A DNA stretch of 64,000 nucleotides, from NCBI RefSeq assembly GCF_040954645.1, contig NC_092806.1, positions 129,416,952 through 129,480,951 of the forward strand, written 5' to 3'. This stretch comes from Diabrotica undecimpunctata. Its lineage: Eukaryota > Arthropoda > Insecta > Coleoptera > Chrysomelidae. Below are positions 22,501-32,779 of this stretch, piece by piece; within the stretch, counting starts at the first letter, position 1; every line of letters starts with the position of its first letter. The notes under the pieces are model-generated. The model searched no databases. It was given only the letters and a program-made list of their open reading frames with translations, and was not told the origin of the DNA. A program made the translations under genes and the position numbers.

Positions 22501-23438
22501 TGCCAATGGGTGATTGAAGTTGAAGCATGATTATTCTGGTATAAAATTCACTAAAGAGTCTAAAATATAATCTTTATATCCAAACATGTTGCAATATTAA
22601 ATTTCTTATTAAAACAGATGGTTGATAATAATTCAATAAAATTTCTTTATTTGTGATCAATAAAATGTATTTTAGCAAAGTTTCCATAAATACAATGCTA
22701 ATATCATTAACACATGATAGAAAACTGTCCTTCTATACTTATTTAATTTTGGATCTGTGTGTACAGAAGTCTTTGAATTTCTAATTTCACCCGACGAAAT
22801 TAATTAGCACATATCACGTTCAATCATCGTGACAACAAAATATGATATCTTGACTTTAGTTGACTGACCTCATCGTTAAAATAACGATGAAACCTATAAA
22901 AATGATGTCAGGGATTTCCTTAGCAAAAGCTAATCAAATAAGAAAAACCCTATTATGTTTTTTTCAACAAGTTTGTTAATTTATGTTGTCGTGTAACCTT
23001 GATATATATTAGAATTTTGTCTCTTAGAAAGTCTACTTAAAAACTTTTAATTGTATTAACAAAAAGTTATCCGTTAAGATATTTCAGCTTTACTCTAAAC
23101 AATAATGAGTTTTGACAATGTAATATACACGGCGTTTAGTACTAATGTTCCAGAGTTCGCAAGGAGGAGCAACCACAACTTCAAAAAATTTAGAGAAAAA
23201 ACTATGTCTTGTGCAGTTTGCTACTAATAGAGTTGAATATATCTTTTCGTAAAGCTCTTTTATTATGTTACCAGTATCCCCACAATAAAGGACAAAATCC
23301 GTTCTTTCAGCAGCAGATATGTTCTACACATGATAAACAGCTCCAACAACAGAGCTAAAGAGACCCTAAAAACTTCTTACCAACGCTTAGGGCACATACT
23401 CACCAGGCTTCTCAAGAAAAGATTCCATTTCCTCCAGG
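22501..23438. other. No recognisable feature
   Basis: AT-rich sequence. No coding or repeat signature supported. Confidence 0.6.
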
Positions 23439-23814
23439 AATTACACATCTTCTTCTTCAAGTGCCATCTCCGCGGCGAGGTCGGCAATCATCATAGCTAT
23501 TCGGACTTTTGAGACGGCTGCTCTGAAAAGTTCATTTGATGTACATCCGTACCACTCTCTCGGGTTGCGCAGCCATGACATTCTACGCCTCCCTATGCTT
23601 CTCTTTCCTTGAATCTTTCCCTGCATAATCAGTTGGAGCAAGGTGTATTTCTCTCCACGTGTAATATGTCCGAGATATTCTAATTTTCTTGTTTTTATTG
23701 AATTTAAAATTTCCATTTCTTTGTTCATCCTTCCCAGAACCTCTTTGTTTGTGACGTGTTCTGTCCATGATATTTTCAGAATTCTTCTGTACACCCACAG
23801 CTCAAATTACACAT
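23439..23814 (-). mobile_element. 5'-truncated RTE-type tail with 10-bp target-site duplication
   Basis: The insert 23449-23804 is flanked by AATTACACAT at 23439-23448 and 23805-23814. The minus strand reads MYRRILKISWTEHVTNKEVL, EYLGHITRGEKYTLLQLIMQ, GKIQGKRSIGRRRMSWLR, REWYGCTSNELFRAAVSKVR and ADLAAEMALEEED, ending at a GAAGAAGAAG run that touches the duplication. The 117-codon frame is open throughout, so this is a relatively young insertion of the dominant RTE group. The right flank holds a second tandem copy of a 17-bp unit (AATTACACATAGCTGGT), at 23822. Confidence 0.9.
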
Positions 23815-24187
23815 AGCTGGTAATTACACATAGCTGGTAATAAATTTCCTGATTAGTATAACGGCGTAATAGAGGTAACTCCGCTTAGATATCGCAGATA
23901 AAATAAGCTGCAATCCAAAAACGCTGATTCGTCGTTTTTAATGTATAGTTGGTAATAATGGAGGTGCTTTTATACTCATGGCATGTGTTGGCTTCTTCAA
24001 CCAAAATAAAAATAAAAACCTTCCTACCCACCTTCAAGTTTTCCCTGCTCCACTAGCTATTATGCCACTCTACCTACTTTGCAAGTATCATTGCTCGTCC
24101 CCTTCAAGCTCCCACAACAAAAACAGGAAGCACACCCCACCTTGAAGAGCTGTTGGTGTTCATTTTTTTGTGACCTGAATTTTATTC

Positions 24188-24412
24188 TTATTTTATTTTA
24201 ATAGGGGAGAATGGACTACCAAAATCAGCTGAGTTTAGTGTTCTGAGATCCAGAACTTGTAGATAAATGCGTATGTTGGTCACTATGTAATCGATTGTTG
24301 ATTTATGGTTCCGTGTATTTGTGAAAGTAAATTTGTACTGAAGTTTGTTTTGAAAGACAGTGATTAAGTTCGTTGTGTAGGGAGTTATGATTGTAATCAC
24401 AACGGCTATCAT
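24188..24412 (-). pseudogene. Endonuclease C-terminal fragment of a non-LTR element
   Basis: The frame reads KFTFTNTRNHKSTIDYIVTN, then LQVLDLRTLNSADFGSPFSP. The T-TNTR...S-IDYI-TN...LDVR-LNSAD-GSDH pattern is the C-terminal end of RTE/CR1-like AP endonucleases. The His after the final SD is not seen, because the frame diverges into PFSP. It is a short isolated fragment next to the hAT-like element boundary. Confidence 0.6.
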
Positions 24413-24843
24413 TGCGATGTCAAACAGTTTGAAATGTATTTTATTTCGGTACAGGTAAACAGTTTTATACTAAAAACTGAATAAAAAGCTTAATTTTTCT
24501 CTGTATATTCTATTCATTTGGTTTCCAAATTACACCTCATTACAGTAAGACCCTTCATTTTTATGCAGTACCGAACAGTGGCGCAGCCAGAATTTGTCTT
24601 AGGGGGGGGGGGGTTTGAAATTTTTTTCTACCTACATATTGAGTCCCTACAATTTGGGTTTTAGTTTAATTTAAAGTACTAAAGATAGCAGTTCCAAAGA
24701 TTCAGGTATCTATTATCCTACCTACCAACTAAAACCACCCTCTCTTACTTATGCGCAGTTGACTGTCGCACGTACCGTACTCCGAAAGTGAGATGGCCAC
24801 TGTAAGGCTGACGACATTTTTGGAACACTCTCTTCTCTTATCT

Positions 24844-26226
24844 AGATCTTATCTATTGTTCTGAAGCTATTTTCTTGTGGCATTTTAAAGTAATTACTAT
24901 TTAATGGGAATAAGCCAAAATTGAAGGTTAAAATAAGGTTATTGACGTTTGACATTAATCGAACTTGTAAATACAATACATTTTGAAGACGGCTATCGCC
25001 GTATTCCCGTTCTCCTCCGGGAATCCTCCCGGTGCAAGGCATGCTCCTCCTCCAAACCTGTCGATTCCATCGCTCTTCTAATTCCTTCATTTCAAGAGCG
25101 TCGAGGTCTACCTCTTTTTTTTTCTTCCAGGGGGCTTCGATTTGTGAAGTTTTTGGGGCCAACGTTTGTCAGACATTCTCAATTGATGTCCAAACCATTT
25201 TGAATCTCTTCTTTCTATTCTGTCAATGACCGTTTCTGTAGCATTCATGTTATTTCTTATAGATTCGTTAGTCTTCCTTTCCTGCCTTGATATTCTAGCA
25301 CTTCTTCTCAAATAATCCATTTCAACTGTCAACAATCTTCTCTTCAAGTCTGCATTAATTGTCCATACTTCAGAGCCATAGAACAAAGAACTGATTCAAC
25401 CATGGTTTGCCCTATTCTTTTTTTGTTCCTTTTGGAAATGTGGTGATCCCACCATAAGGAGTTCAGACATCCTACAATTTTACGTCCCTGATTACTTCGT
25501 GTTTAATTTCGGTTTCTCCCAAGCCGTTCTTAGCAATGAGTGCATCTAAATATTTAAATTTTTTCACTTGTTTGATTTCCACGTCCTCGTCTATCAACAC
25601 TTCAAACCTTGCATCTGAACTGATAATTAAGTAAATATTCTGTTTTCTTCATGCTGACTTGTAACCCCCATTTTAAATATTCTCTCTATAGACACTTTAT
25701 CATAAATTCTAGATCATAAGAATCTTGAGCTAGAATGACTTGGTCATCCGCAAAGTTTAGGGAGAACAGTACGTCATTTCCTATGGGGATTCCCATTCCC
25801 TGGCAGTGGTTTTTCCAATTTTGGAGGGCTGCCTCAATATATAAATTAAACAGTAAGGGTGACATACTGCATCCTTGTTTTAGTCCTTTCGTTTCTTTTA
25901 CTGGCTCTGATAGTCTATATCCGATTTTTAGGTAAGTAGTGTTATCCCTGTATACTTCTGTGATTATTCCTAAAAGGTATGGACTAATGTCGAGTTGTTG
26001 TTAAGCTTGCCACAATTTAAGTCTTGGAACTGTATTATACGCCTTTTCTAGGTCGATGAAGGCTAGATGTACTTCTGTACCAACCGCTATTCTTTTTTAT
26101 ATTAATTGTTGGAGTATAAACAAGTTATCAGTGCAAGATCAAAGATCAAAAATTCAAACGTCAATAAACTTATTTTAACCTTCAATTGCGACTTATTCCC
26201 ATTAAAATAGTAATTAGATCTTATCT
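24844..26226. mobile_element. RTE bracketed by inverted PLE-derived sequence, with 11-bp target-site duplication
   Basis: AGATCTTATCT occurs at 24844-24854 and again at 26216-26226. The insert between them has inverted ends. Bases 24855-24957 read on the minus strand, and 26140-26215 on the plus strand, share AAACGTCAATAA, TTATTTTAACCTTCAATT and CTTATTCCCATTAAA. The same sequence occurs in direct form at 27610-27720, downstream of a Penelope-like reverse-transcriptase fragment. Between the inverted ends lies an RTE reverse transcriptase. It could be a composite insertion or a PLE with an RTE inserted in it. Confidence 0.7.
24965..26105 (-). pseudogene. RTE-type reverse transcriptase (FADD form), decayed
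   Basis: Reading down from 26105: VGTEVHLAFIDLEKAYNTVP, LLGIITEVYRDNTTYLKI, KGLKQGCSMSPLLFNLYIEA and LNFADDQVILAQDSYDLEFM (catalytic box FADD). Then a frame-broken stretch, MFYGSEVWTINADLKRRLLT, VEMDYLRRSARISRQERKTN, WFGHQLRMSDKRWPQKLHK, PPGRKKKR, GRPRRS and GLEEEHALHREDSRRR, ending near 24965. The C-terminus is of the same subgroup as the insert at 21944-22298. The endonuclease and finger regions are absent. Stops and frameshifts are scattered. Confidence 0.82.
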
Positions 26227-26239
26227 CTGTCATTAGTCC

Positions 26240-26600
26240 GGTTGGTATTTCTCTTCTTCTTCTTTCTTTTTAATGACTGCTTGGATGTAATTGTGAACAC
26301 TATTCCATCCCTTCGTATTTCCCGTCATCTTTACGATCATCTCTTACAGTCACAGAGTTCATACCTATTTCTTTATACATTCTGTTTCTCTCCACTGTAC
26401 ATCTATTACACTCCAGCATTGTGTGAGTAACAGTGTCGGAATATTCGCAGTATAGGCATTTATCTGCATCTGTCTTTCTGAACCTATGAAGATACGCCCT
26501 AAAACAGACAATCTACCCAGTCCCTTAGGCTCGGGATCAGCATCTTTATCCACTGAGCAACATCTTCCTTGTTGTTCCACTCTTCTTGCCATTTTTCCAT
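26240..26600 (-). pseudogene. R1-clade retrotransposon ORF2 C-terminus
   Basis: The minus strand reads WQEEWNNKEDVAQWIKMLIP, a frame change, RAYLHRFRKTDADKCLYCEY and SDTVTHTMLECNRCTVERNR with MYKEIGMNS. The AYLHRF...C-x2-C...H...C order is the zinc-knuckle C-terminus of R1-clade proteins. The stop-interrupted end (MTEIRS) runs into the 11-bp duplication at 26216, and the R1 3' untranslated region probably resumes below 24844. This shows that the RTE composite inserted into an R1 copy. Confidence 0.75.
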
Positions 26601-26957
26601 TGATTTGATTTGATTTGTACTTGTCATTAACATACGCCTAATCCATATTGATTTGATTTTCCATTGTAGGCCATGCTACTCGCAACAGACTCGTTCTGTC
26701 TAATTTTTTATAAGCCTAATATTAGGTATCTATATCTAAATATAATGAAAAATATTATTAATTATTGCGTATTTATACAATAATTATTATGTTTTATTTA
26801 AAGTGGTAATTTAATTATTCAATCAGCGTTTTGGATTTTTTGTATTGTGTGTGAAAGACAAGTTACATTTTTCTACTATTCTTTATATATTCTTTACTTT
26901 ATATGCCCTGGGGGGGGGGGTTTAACCCCCAAAACCTCCCCCTGGGTGCGCCACAGG

Positions 26958-27133
26958 TACCGAAAGTTAATAAAACGAGTATACCACTTAGACCTTTTTG
27001 TAGTACTATGAGTTCTCCTTGTAGTAAACTGTCAAAATTATTATAAAATATTATACAACCATTTGCAAATAAAAATGACATATTTATAAAAAATACACAA
27101 CATTTTTTAAATAAATTATCGAATTTATTTATT
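26958..27133. other. No recognisable feature
   Basis: Flanking sequence between the hAT-like element and the PLE fragment. Confidence 0.4.
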
Positions 27134-27345
27134 TTGTTTTTTTTTACTTATTTTATATATTTTGACATAAATAGTTCATTTATAAATGTGCCATTAGATA
27201 AGACTTTGAATATAATTAAGTCAAAATTGGAGAGTGATGATACATTGGCAAATAGACCAAGACTAAATATATTAGCTATAATGAAGTTATTGACATTATA
27301 TACTGATAATACCTATTTTCCAGCATATCACATTCTATGATTTCT
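27134..27345 (+). pseudogene. Penelope-like element reverse transcriptase fragment
   Basis: The frame reads FINVPLDKTLNIIKSKLESD, then RPRLNILAIMKLLTLYTDNT and YFPAYHIL. The F-NVPLD-TL-II pattern followed by a short helical region and T-NTYF is the reverse-transcriptase region just before the catalytic fingers of Penelope-like elements. The strand break comes before the GTPMGSPLSP box. The YIG-type endonuclease is not seen. The downstream ribozyme-like motif and tail on the same strand support the PLE assignment. Confidence 0.65.
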
Positions 27346-27584
27346 TCTGACGGATATTCTCAAATTAAAGTTGATATCGTGTAGTCGAATGAACTATCTT
27401 ATAATAAACTCTTCCCAAGAATGCAACTCAGCAATATTGGCACTATAAATTTTAAAGTCTTCTACTTTATAATATATATGTCTAAAATGTCAATATGAAT
27501 GAGTTAGATAAAATTAAATTATTAGAAGAATTTTTTAACAAGTAATAAAAAACAAAATTTGTTTAATTCATTAATGTTTTTATT

Positions 27585-27619
27585 TTGAGAACGATTTCCG
27601 AAGTGGAAATTGAAACGTC
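27585..27619 (+). ncRNA. Degenerate hammerhead ribozyme motif (PLE type)
   Basis: The plus strand reads TTGAGAA, then C, then a stem GATTTCC-GAAGT-GGAAATT, then GAAAC and the triplet GTC at 27617-27619. A hammerhead has CUGANGA, stem II, GAAA and a short stem III before the cleavage triplet NUH. Here stem II (7 bp, one G-T pair), GAAA and GUC are all in place. The first core box has two changes (C3 to U, G8 to A), so this copy is probably inactive. PLEs are known to carry such ribozymes. Confidence 0.65.
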
Positions 27620-27720
27620 AATAAACTTATTTTAAACTTCAATTGTGGCTTATTCCCATTAAAATAGTAATTACTTTAAGATGCCACAAGAACATAGCTT
27701 CAGAACAATATTCCAAACTT
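27620..27720 (+). repeat. PLE-derived repeat downstream of the hammerhead motif
   Basis: The stretch CAATAAACTTATTTTAAAC...TTCCCATTAAAATAG...GCCACAAGAACATAGC matches, with few differences, the inverted copies at 24855-24957 (minus) and 26140-26215 (plus). It is the third copy in the window and the only one that keeps the upstream ribozyme-like part. Confidence 0.85.
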
Positions 27721-28383
27721 TATTTATTTTTTCAAAACAGTATTCGCGTATACATACTATAATACATTTTTTTGTATAAAGATGAATTTTATACCGTATG
27801 CTCGAATCTATATTCCTCTTTCAACGAGATTTCTAGTCCCAGAAAAATATATTACACAAAATTAGATGCGAAATTTCTGACTTTACGTTTAGTAAAAAAA
27901 TAAAAATCGTGTAATAAATCTTTTTTACACGTATAATGCTCGCATAAAAGACCAGGTTACTCATAAAATTTAAAACTACCAACTATAAAACACATCTGCT
28001 TTAAGTCTTTATTTCCAACATTAAAAAATCACAGTAATTTAATGAAACACATTAAACTTTGTTTATTTATAAAAAATTCGAATGAAATATATACTTAAAC
28101 GAGGGTTTATATGCATGTATCATGTGTAATATCACTCTTAAATACTTACTACATGCTTATTTCTGATTAAAGTTTGGAAAATATAACCTCGATCACATTA
28201 TATAGCGTCGGAAAGCAAAAAACTACACATACAATTTTACATTGGATTTAGTGTTTGCTCTTAAATGGAAGTGAGTATTCGCCATACTACGGCGCAGAAA
28301 TATGGACTATCTAAGCTCTGACGTCACAATGGACGGGGATTTGAAAAACATTTCTAATTTGTGTGTATTTGTCCCATAAGAAG
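27721..28383. other. No recognisable feature
   Basis: AT-rich sequence with no supported feature. Confidence 0.6.
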
Positions 28384-29337
28384 TTGGAAATATTGGTTTT
28401 TTTAGTTGTTTGAGGAATAAATAAGGTCTTTTGGTTATAAACATTCATTCTGTGCGATTGGTATTATTTGTGCTTTCTGAATTTGTGAGGTCAGAATATC
28501 ACAGTATTTTGATATTTACTATGAATCTTCATATTTTAAAGTTATGTTATTGTATGATAAAAACTTTAATTATTTTTTACTGTATTTCAAGGTATTTTGT
28601 TGTTGCCTTTATCAGGTTTATTTCAAAATACATTAAGAACTCATTATTTACAAAGTTAAAAAATATTTAAATTCATGTTTTATTCTTTTTTCGTTGCCAG
28701 TGACTTTATCCTGTTAAATACTAAAGGTATTCGTTTTAAATTCGTTTTCTTGTAGTTTAAGTTGTAATTTAACATTCTGTGAAAACCTTTCTATCAAATT
28801 GCTTCTAAGTGTTTAAAAAAAATGTTTTTATGAATGTGGTAATAGTTTTTAGTTTATTTTTTAGATCTGGGCATATAGTGGCTAGTAAACGTGTGTTAAA
28901 GATATACAGTATTACTGAATTTTTCAGTAATAACAAAAAAACTACTATTAACTATTTAAACTACGAGAAAATGAATATACTTAGTCTTTTAGGGGATAAA
29001 ATCACTAGCACTTAAAAAAGATTAAAACATTAATTTAAATATTTTTCAACTTCGTAAATAAATTCAATGATTTATTGGTTAACTTTGAAATAATCCCGAT
29101 AAAAACAACAATAAAATATCTTAAAATACAGTAAAAAATAATTAAAGTTTTAATCAAACCATAAAATAACCTAAAAATATGAACATTCATAGTAAATATC
29201 TTAATCCTTTGATATTATTAGCTTACAAATTCACGAACAATAAATAATATCAATAGCACAGAATTAATGAATGTTCATAACCAAAAGACCTTATTTATTC
29301 TTCAAACAATTAAAAAAACCAATATTTCCAATTTTTG
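28384..29337. repeat. Long foldback element (about 400-bp imperfect inverted arms)
   Basis: The left arm, from about 28384 to 28790, and the right arm, from 29337 back to about 28935, are inverted copies: both start GGAAATATTGGTTTTTTTA and continue GAATAAATAAGGTCTTTTGG. Near the inner end both read CTTTAATTATTTTTTACTGT and GTAGTTTAA. Identity by eye is roughly 80 per cent with several indels. The loop of about 140 bp holds the small palindrome ATTACTGAATTTTTCAGTAAT. There is no coding content or obvious target-site duplication. A transcript of it would fold into a long hairpin. Confidence 0.88.
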
Positions 29338-29734
29338 ACCTGGTAATTTACAGCAAAAGTGCAGCTGTGGGGAAATTATACTAACAATTTGTTGCTGTAT
29401 GATTTATTATTAAAGATGTATATTTTTGTATTAATATTTATGTGTATATCGTTTCACTTTTGACTCAAATAAGACGATAATCTTTCACCTATTCTAAAAG
29501 TGTTTCCTAAAACTGATAAGTTTAATTATCATACGAAACCCAATTATACTGCATATACCTTCTCGAACTCGCGTTTTTTATTTGTAAACATTGCATTGTT
29601 CTTCTCCAATCTTAACTTTACTCTCATATGTTTTTTCAAAATAAAAAATACATAAATTTTCTTAAACATTGTTTACCACGTATAAACTGTGACAGCTATT
29701 ACTTAATATTCAATATTGGGTGCATTTCAAGATG

Positions 29735-30045
29735 TAAACCGCCACTGATCTCTGTCAGCCCACATATCAGTTAACTCTTTCTTTTCCCTGGTCATTAAGA
29801 ACATTTATTTCAAAATCTGTTTTGGTAGTCTTTCCTCAGTCATGCCATTTACGTGGCCGTACCAAATTCATTGTTTAGTTTTGATATCATCTAATAATGA
29901 GCATTTTACATCCATTATCTCTCTAATCCTTTCGTTTGTCACCTTTTTTATTTCTATTTTCTATTGTCTCCATATAAGATGGAAGTGCTATATGTTAATT
30001 TTTTGTACCAACTATCTACATTAAAGCCATAAGATTCTTCAACGG
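29735..30045 (-). pseudogene. RTE-type C-terminal fragment
   Basis: The minus strand reads VTNERIREIMDVKCSLLDDI, KTKQ, a stop, IWYGHVNGMTEERLPKQILK and later WADRDQWRF. This is the NE-IR-M-V...D-I..KQ-WYGHV-RM-E-RLPK order of the subgroup seen at 21944-22298. The GRRRRGRP block is lost. It is short, with one in-frame stop and an indel. Confidence 0.7.
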
Positions 30046-30940
30046 GCGTGCCTGATAAGTTTTGACTTGAACGAGGCCTTCGACATAGTATATTACCAAA
30101 GTTCCAACTTTAAAATGAGACATCTTGGTTATATAAGAAAGCGTTTACCTGCATAATGGATTCATATAGTATTAGAGAGATTCATATTTAAATAAACTTA
30201 TTTATTTTATTATCCATGCACATGTTAATCGCAAGGTGCTTAAGAAAACGCGATAGCACTAACTGCAAGCACTTCATTGATTACAAACAGGGATTGAAAG
30301 AAATGGCACTTAAACGCAGTATTGTGATGTTTTACTAATCACCTGTATCTCATCAAACAAAACGTAGTGTTGTCTTTGGTGATGGTATGATAGGTAACAG
30401 CTAATATTTCGCAGTGACGTTTTGTTATTCCCATGTGTACTGAACCAAAACTACAGGATCTGTGGTAAATTATTGGAATTGAATACAGCTCTCTTGGATT
30501 TTTGCTTTATCTTAGATTTTTTTATATTATTTTCAATTTTTTTAATATTGAAGTTGGTATTATATTTGGCTACGTTTTTCTAACGAATTCTAACATCTTT
30601 AAGAAACAATAAGACAGCTTTACCTCTTGATTCTTATCATTAGTTGATATTGCGGTTGATACTTTTTGAAATTACAGATCGTTTGGTCTTTTGAAGCATA
30701 TTAATTTGTTCTTTCCCAATGAACTTTTTAAATTTTTCACTTTATGAAACTTATTCCAGATTTAATCCAGATAACGGAGCCAACAGAATGGTTTTTTTTT
30801 TGTTTGCTATGGTTTTGTAAGGCTTGTTCGAATTGTTCTATAAAAACATTTGTAATAACTAAGTTTAACAGACTTGCCATTGTCACCTGATTAGCCTTTT
30901 CGTAAAATATGCCGCCTCAATGGAAATATGTGTGGTAGGG
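30046..30940. other. Mostly featureless
   Basis: A short plus-strand stretch near 30060 reads SFDLNEAFDIVYY, faintly like a reverse-transcriptase F-D-KAFD-V motif, but nothing supports it on either side. Confidence 0.4.
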
Positions 30941-30944
30941 GACT

Positions 30945-31330
30945 TATGAAAAGATTTTTGGTGTTTTCTGGCAGTAACAAACGTGGCAGAAACAAGACCT
31001 GACACAAAGAGGACAAAAAGGATGTTAGAAACAGCAGAGATGAAAATATTTAAAAACATTGATGGTAAGACACTATGGTAGAAGCAAGGTGGAGAACATC
31101 ATAAACTGGGTAAGAAATAGAAGAGTAGAATGAAACGATCATATATGCCGAATGACAACAAATAGAGTAGTAAAGACGGCAAGAGACGGTTCCCCAATAG
31201 GAAGACGATCAGTAAGAAGACCATGAAAACGATGGAATGGCAACTTACTGGAGGCACATTGAAAAACAGACAGGGTCATGTCTATATAAAAAGAAGAAGA
31301 AGAAGAGAAGAAGAACAAAACACAAAACCT
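30945..31330 (+). pseudogene. RTE-type C-terminal fragment (AETRPDT subgroup) with (AGA)n tail
   Basis: The plus strand reads VAETRPDTKRTKRMLETAEM, KIFKNIDGKTLW, then in other frames NWVRNRRVEWNDHI, RMTTNRVVKTARDGSPIGRR, SVRRPMKR-like and KRWNGNLLEAH. The P-GRRS-RP-KRW-DNL ending followed by AAGAAGAAGAAG at about 31292-31316 marks the 3' end. It has stops and frameshifts and no catalytic region. Confidence 0.75.
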
Positions 31331-31340
31331 TTTAATTTCC

Positions 31341-31658
31341 ATGTATTATTTTCAACTTTATCTTGAGATAGAAGATTTTATTTTTCTCGAAAATGAAAAA
31401 AAAACTACACAAAGAGCCGAGATAACTGATATTCCAAAAGAAAGATTCAGTGCTTTCATCAGTCTTAGGTTTCTACTGAAACATTTAGGCGTCGAATGTC
31501 GCTGTGGACCGAGCGACTGTGGATCAATCTACTGCAATATCACATCAACTGGCACCATAGTAGTTATTGAAACTCCAACAAAACTTACTAGTTTGCCATT
31601 CGGTATTAGTGTGATATCCTTGGTTTTATCGATAAAGTGTGTGGAATTACTAACGTAA
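31341..31658 (+). CDS. Unrecognised 105-codon open frame, possible exon
   Basis: The frame is open and less AT-rich than its surroundings. The protein has a Cys-rich stretch (ECRCGPSDCGSIYCN) and a hydrophobic C-terminal segment (FGISVISLVLSIKCVELL) that could be membrane-embedded. I do not recognise the family. The sequence AACGTAAGT near its end would be a good splice donor (GTAAGT at about 31653-31658), which would fit an exon of an unknown gene. Equally it could be a chance frame next to an RTE 3' end at 31330. No partner exon was found. Confidence 0.25.
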   Translation: MYYFQLYLEIEDFIFLENEKKTTQRAEITDIPKERFSAFISLRFLLKHLGVECRCGPSDCGSIYCNITSTGTIVVIETPTKLTSLPFGISVISLVLSIKCVELLT

Positions 31659-31659
31659 G

Positions 31660-32779
31660 TTAGGTAATTTACTAACGTAAATTGTCCAATGGATTTAGCA
31701 AGGACGTTAGATATTTTGTGACGTTATATGTCGAAAAGCCAATTGCTTTGACAAATTGGTCTATAAACCTTGAAGATAATCTAACATTAAGATAAAATCA
31801 AAAGAAGTAACTTATCAAAAAAGTCTACTTCTTGATAAGTAGAAGATTTACGAATACAAGTTTAATACTGATGAACATCACAAATTCTTGGCATTTTGTT
31901 ATTATTTAAAATTAATTTTATTTATAATTAGCATTATACGTTCTGCAGCAGTTTGTTTTTTCTCTAAAAATAGTTGAAAGTCTCGTAGATAATGATAACC
32001 CATTCCCATTACTGTTAACTAATTACTTTCACAAACTATGTATGTATAATAAAACGTGTTCATTGCATCAGCTTTTTGTAAAATAACCATGAATGGTCTT
32101 AAATTATTTAGCAAGTTTTATACAATTTGTAGTAATGAATGAACCAAAAATTATCAAGTACATGTTTGCTTATTCAGCTACAACCATTAACACATTTTAC
32201 TAGGAAAAATTCAACTGGAATTGTTAATAAGTTGTTAAGTAATTTGTCTAAATAAATTTACTAACATTTGAAAGAATTTCTCACATGCAAAATCCCATTT
32301 AGTTTTCACGTGATATATTGAAGTTTTCGAGATGAAATTAAAAAAAAAATATTTGTAAAGGTCACGAGACCGTTTTGAATGTTAATCTCTTGACATTGAG
32401 ACTTGTATGCTAATATCTGAAGACCACTGTAATCAAGCAAATATTCTGTTTTAATGCTAATTATTTGTGTTAACGCCCATTGTTCCCATTAATTAATATA
32501 AATAGTGATGTTTAAATCACCATCCTATAAAAACTGCTGCTAAAGATTGATGAAACAATAGAAATGAATAAGATAGATCCGGGTAACATTGACACATTTT
32601 CACAAAATACTTTTCTTCTCGCATATAACTATACTTAAAAATTTTAAATGTCGCGTGTTGTTAGGTTGCTATATTAGGAGTAAATCGTGAGAAAAAGTAA
32701 CCTTTTTTTATTTTTGTAATTGTGTCATATATCAATGTTACCCACACTCTCCGAAAACATTGCCACCCCATATTAACTA
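31660..32779. other. No recognisable feature
   Basis: AT-rich spacer before the Tc1 element. No features supported. Confidence 0.6.

Larger units (their letters stand above)
24575..26957. mobile_element. hAT-like DNA element (non-coding ends) with 8-bp target-site duplication, carrying nested insertions
   Basis: The left end CAGTGGCGCAGCCAG begins at 24575 and is followed by a run of Gs. The right end, read on the minus strand, is CTGTGGCGCACCCAG, also followed by a G/C-run-rich segment near 26910-26940. GTACCGAA lies directly outside both ends, giving an 8-bp duplication as expected for hAT. No hAT transposase is readable inside. The interior holds an R1 tail on the minus strand (26240-26600) and, inside that, an RTE with its own 11-bp duplication. 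The element is therefore a non-autonomous carrier or an old mosaic. Confidence 0.75.

Noticed and set aside
30060..30110. Reverse-transcriptase-like FDLNEAFDIV
   Set aside because: Only a dozen residues match and neither flank continues the domain.
31868..31890. CTGATGA hammerhead core search hit
   Set aside because: No stem II and no GAAA follow the box.
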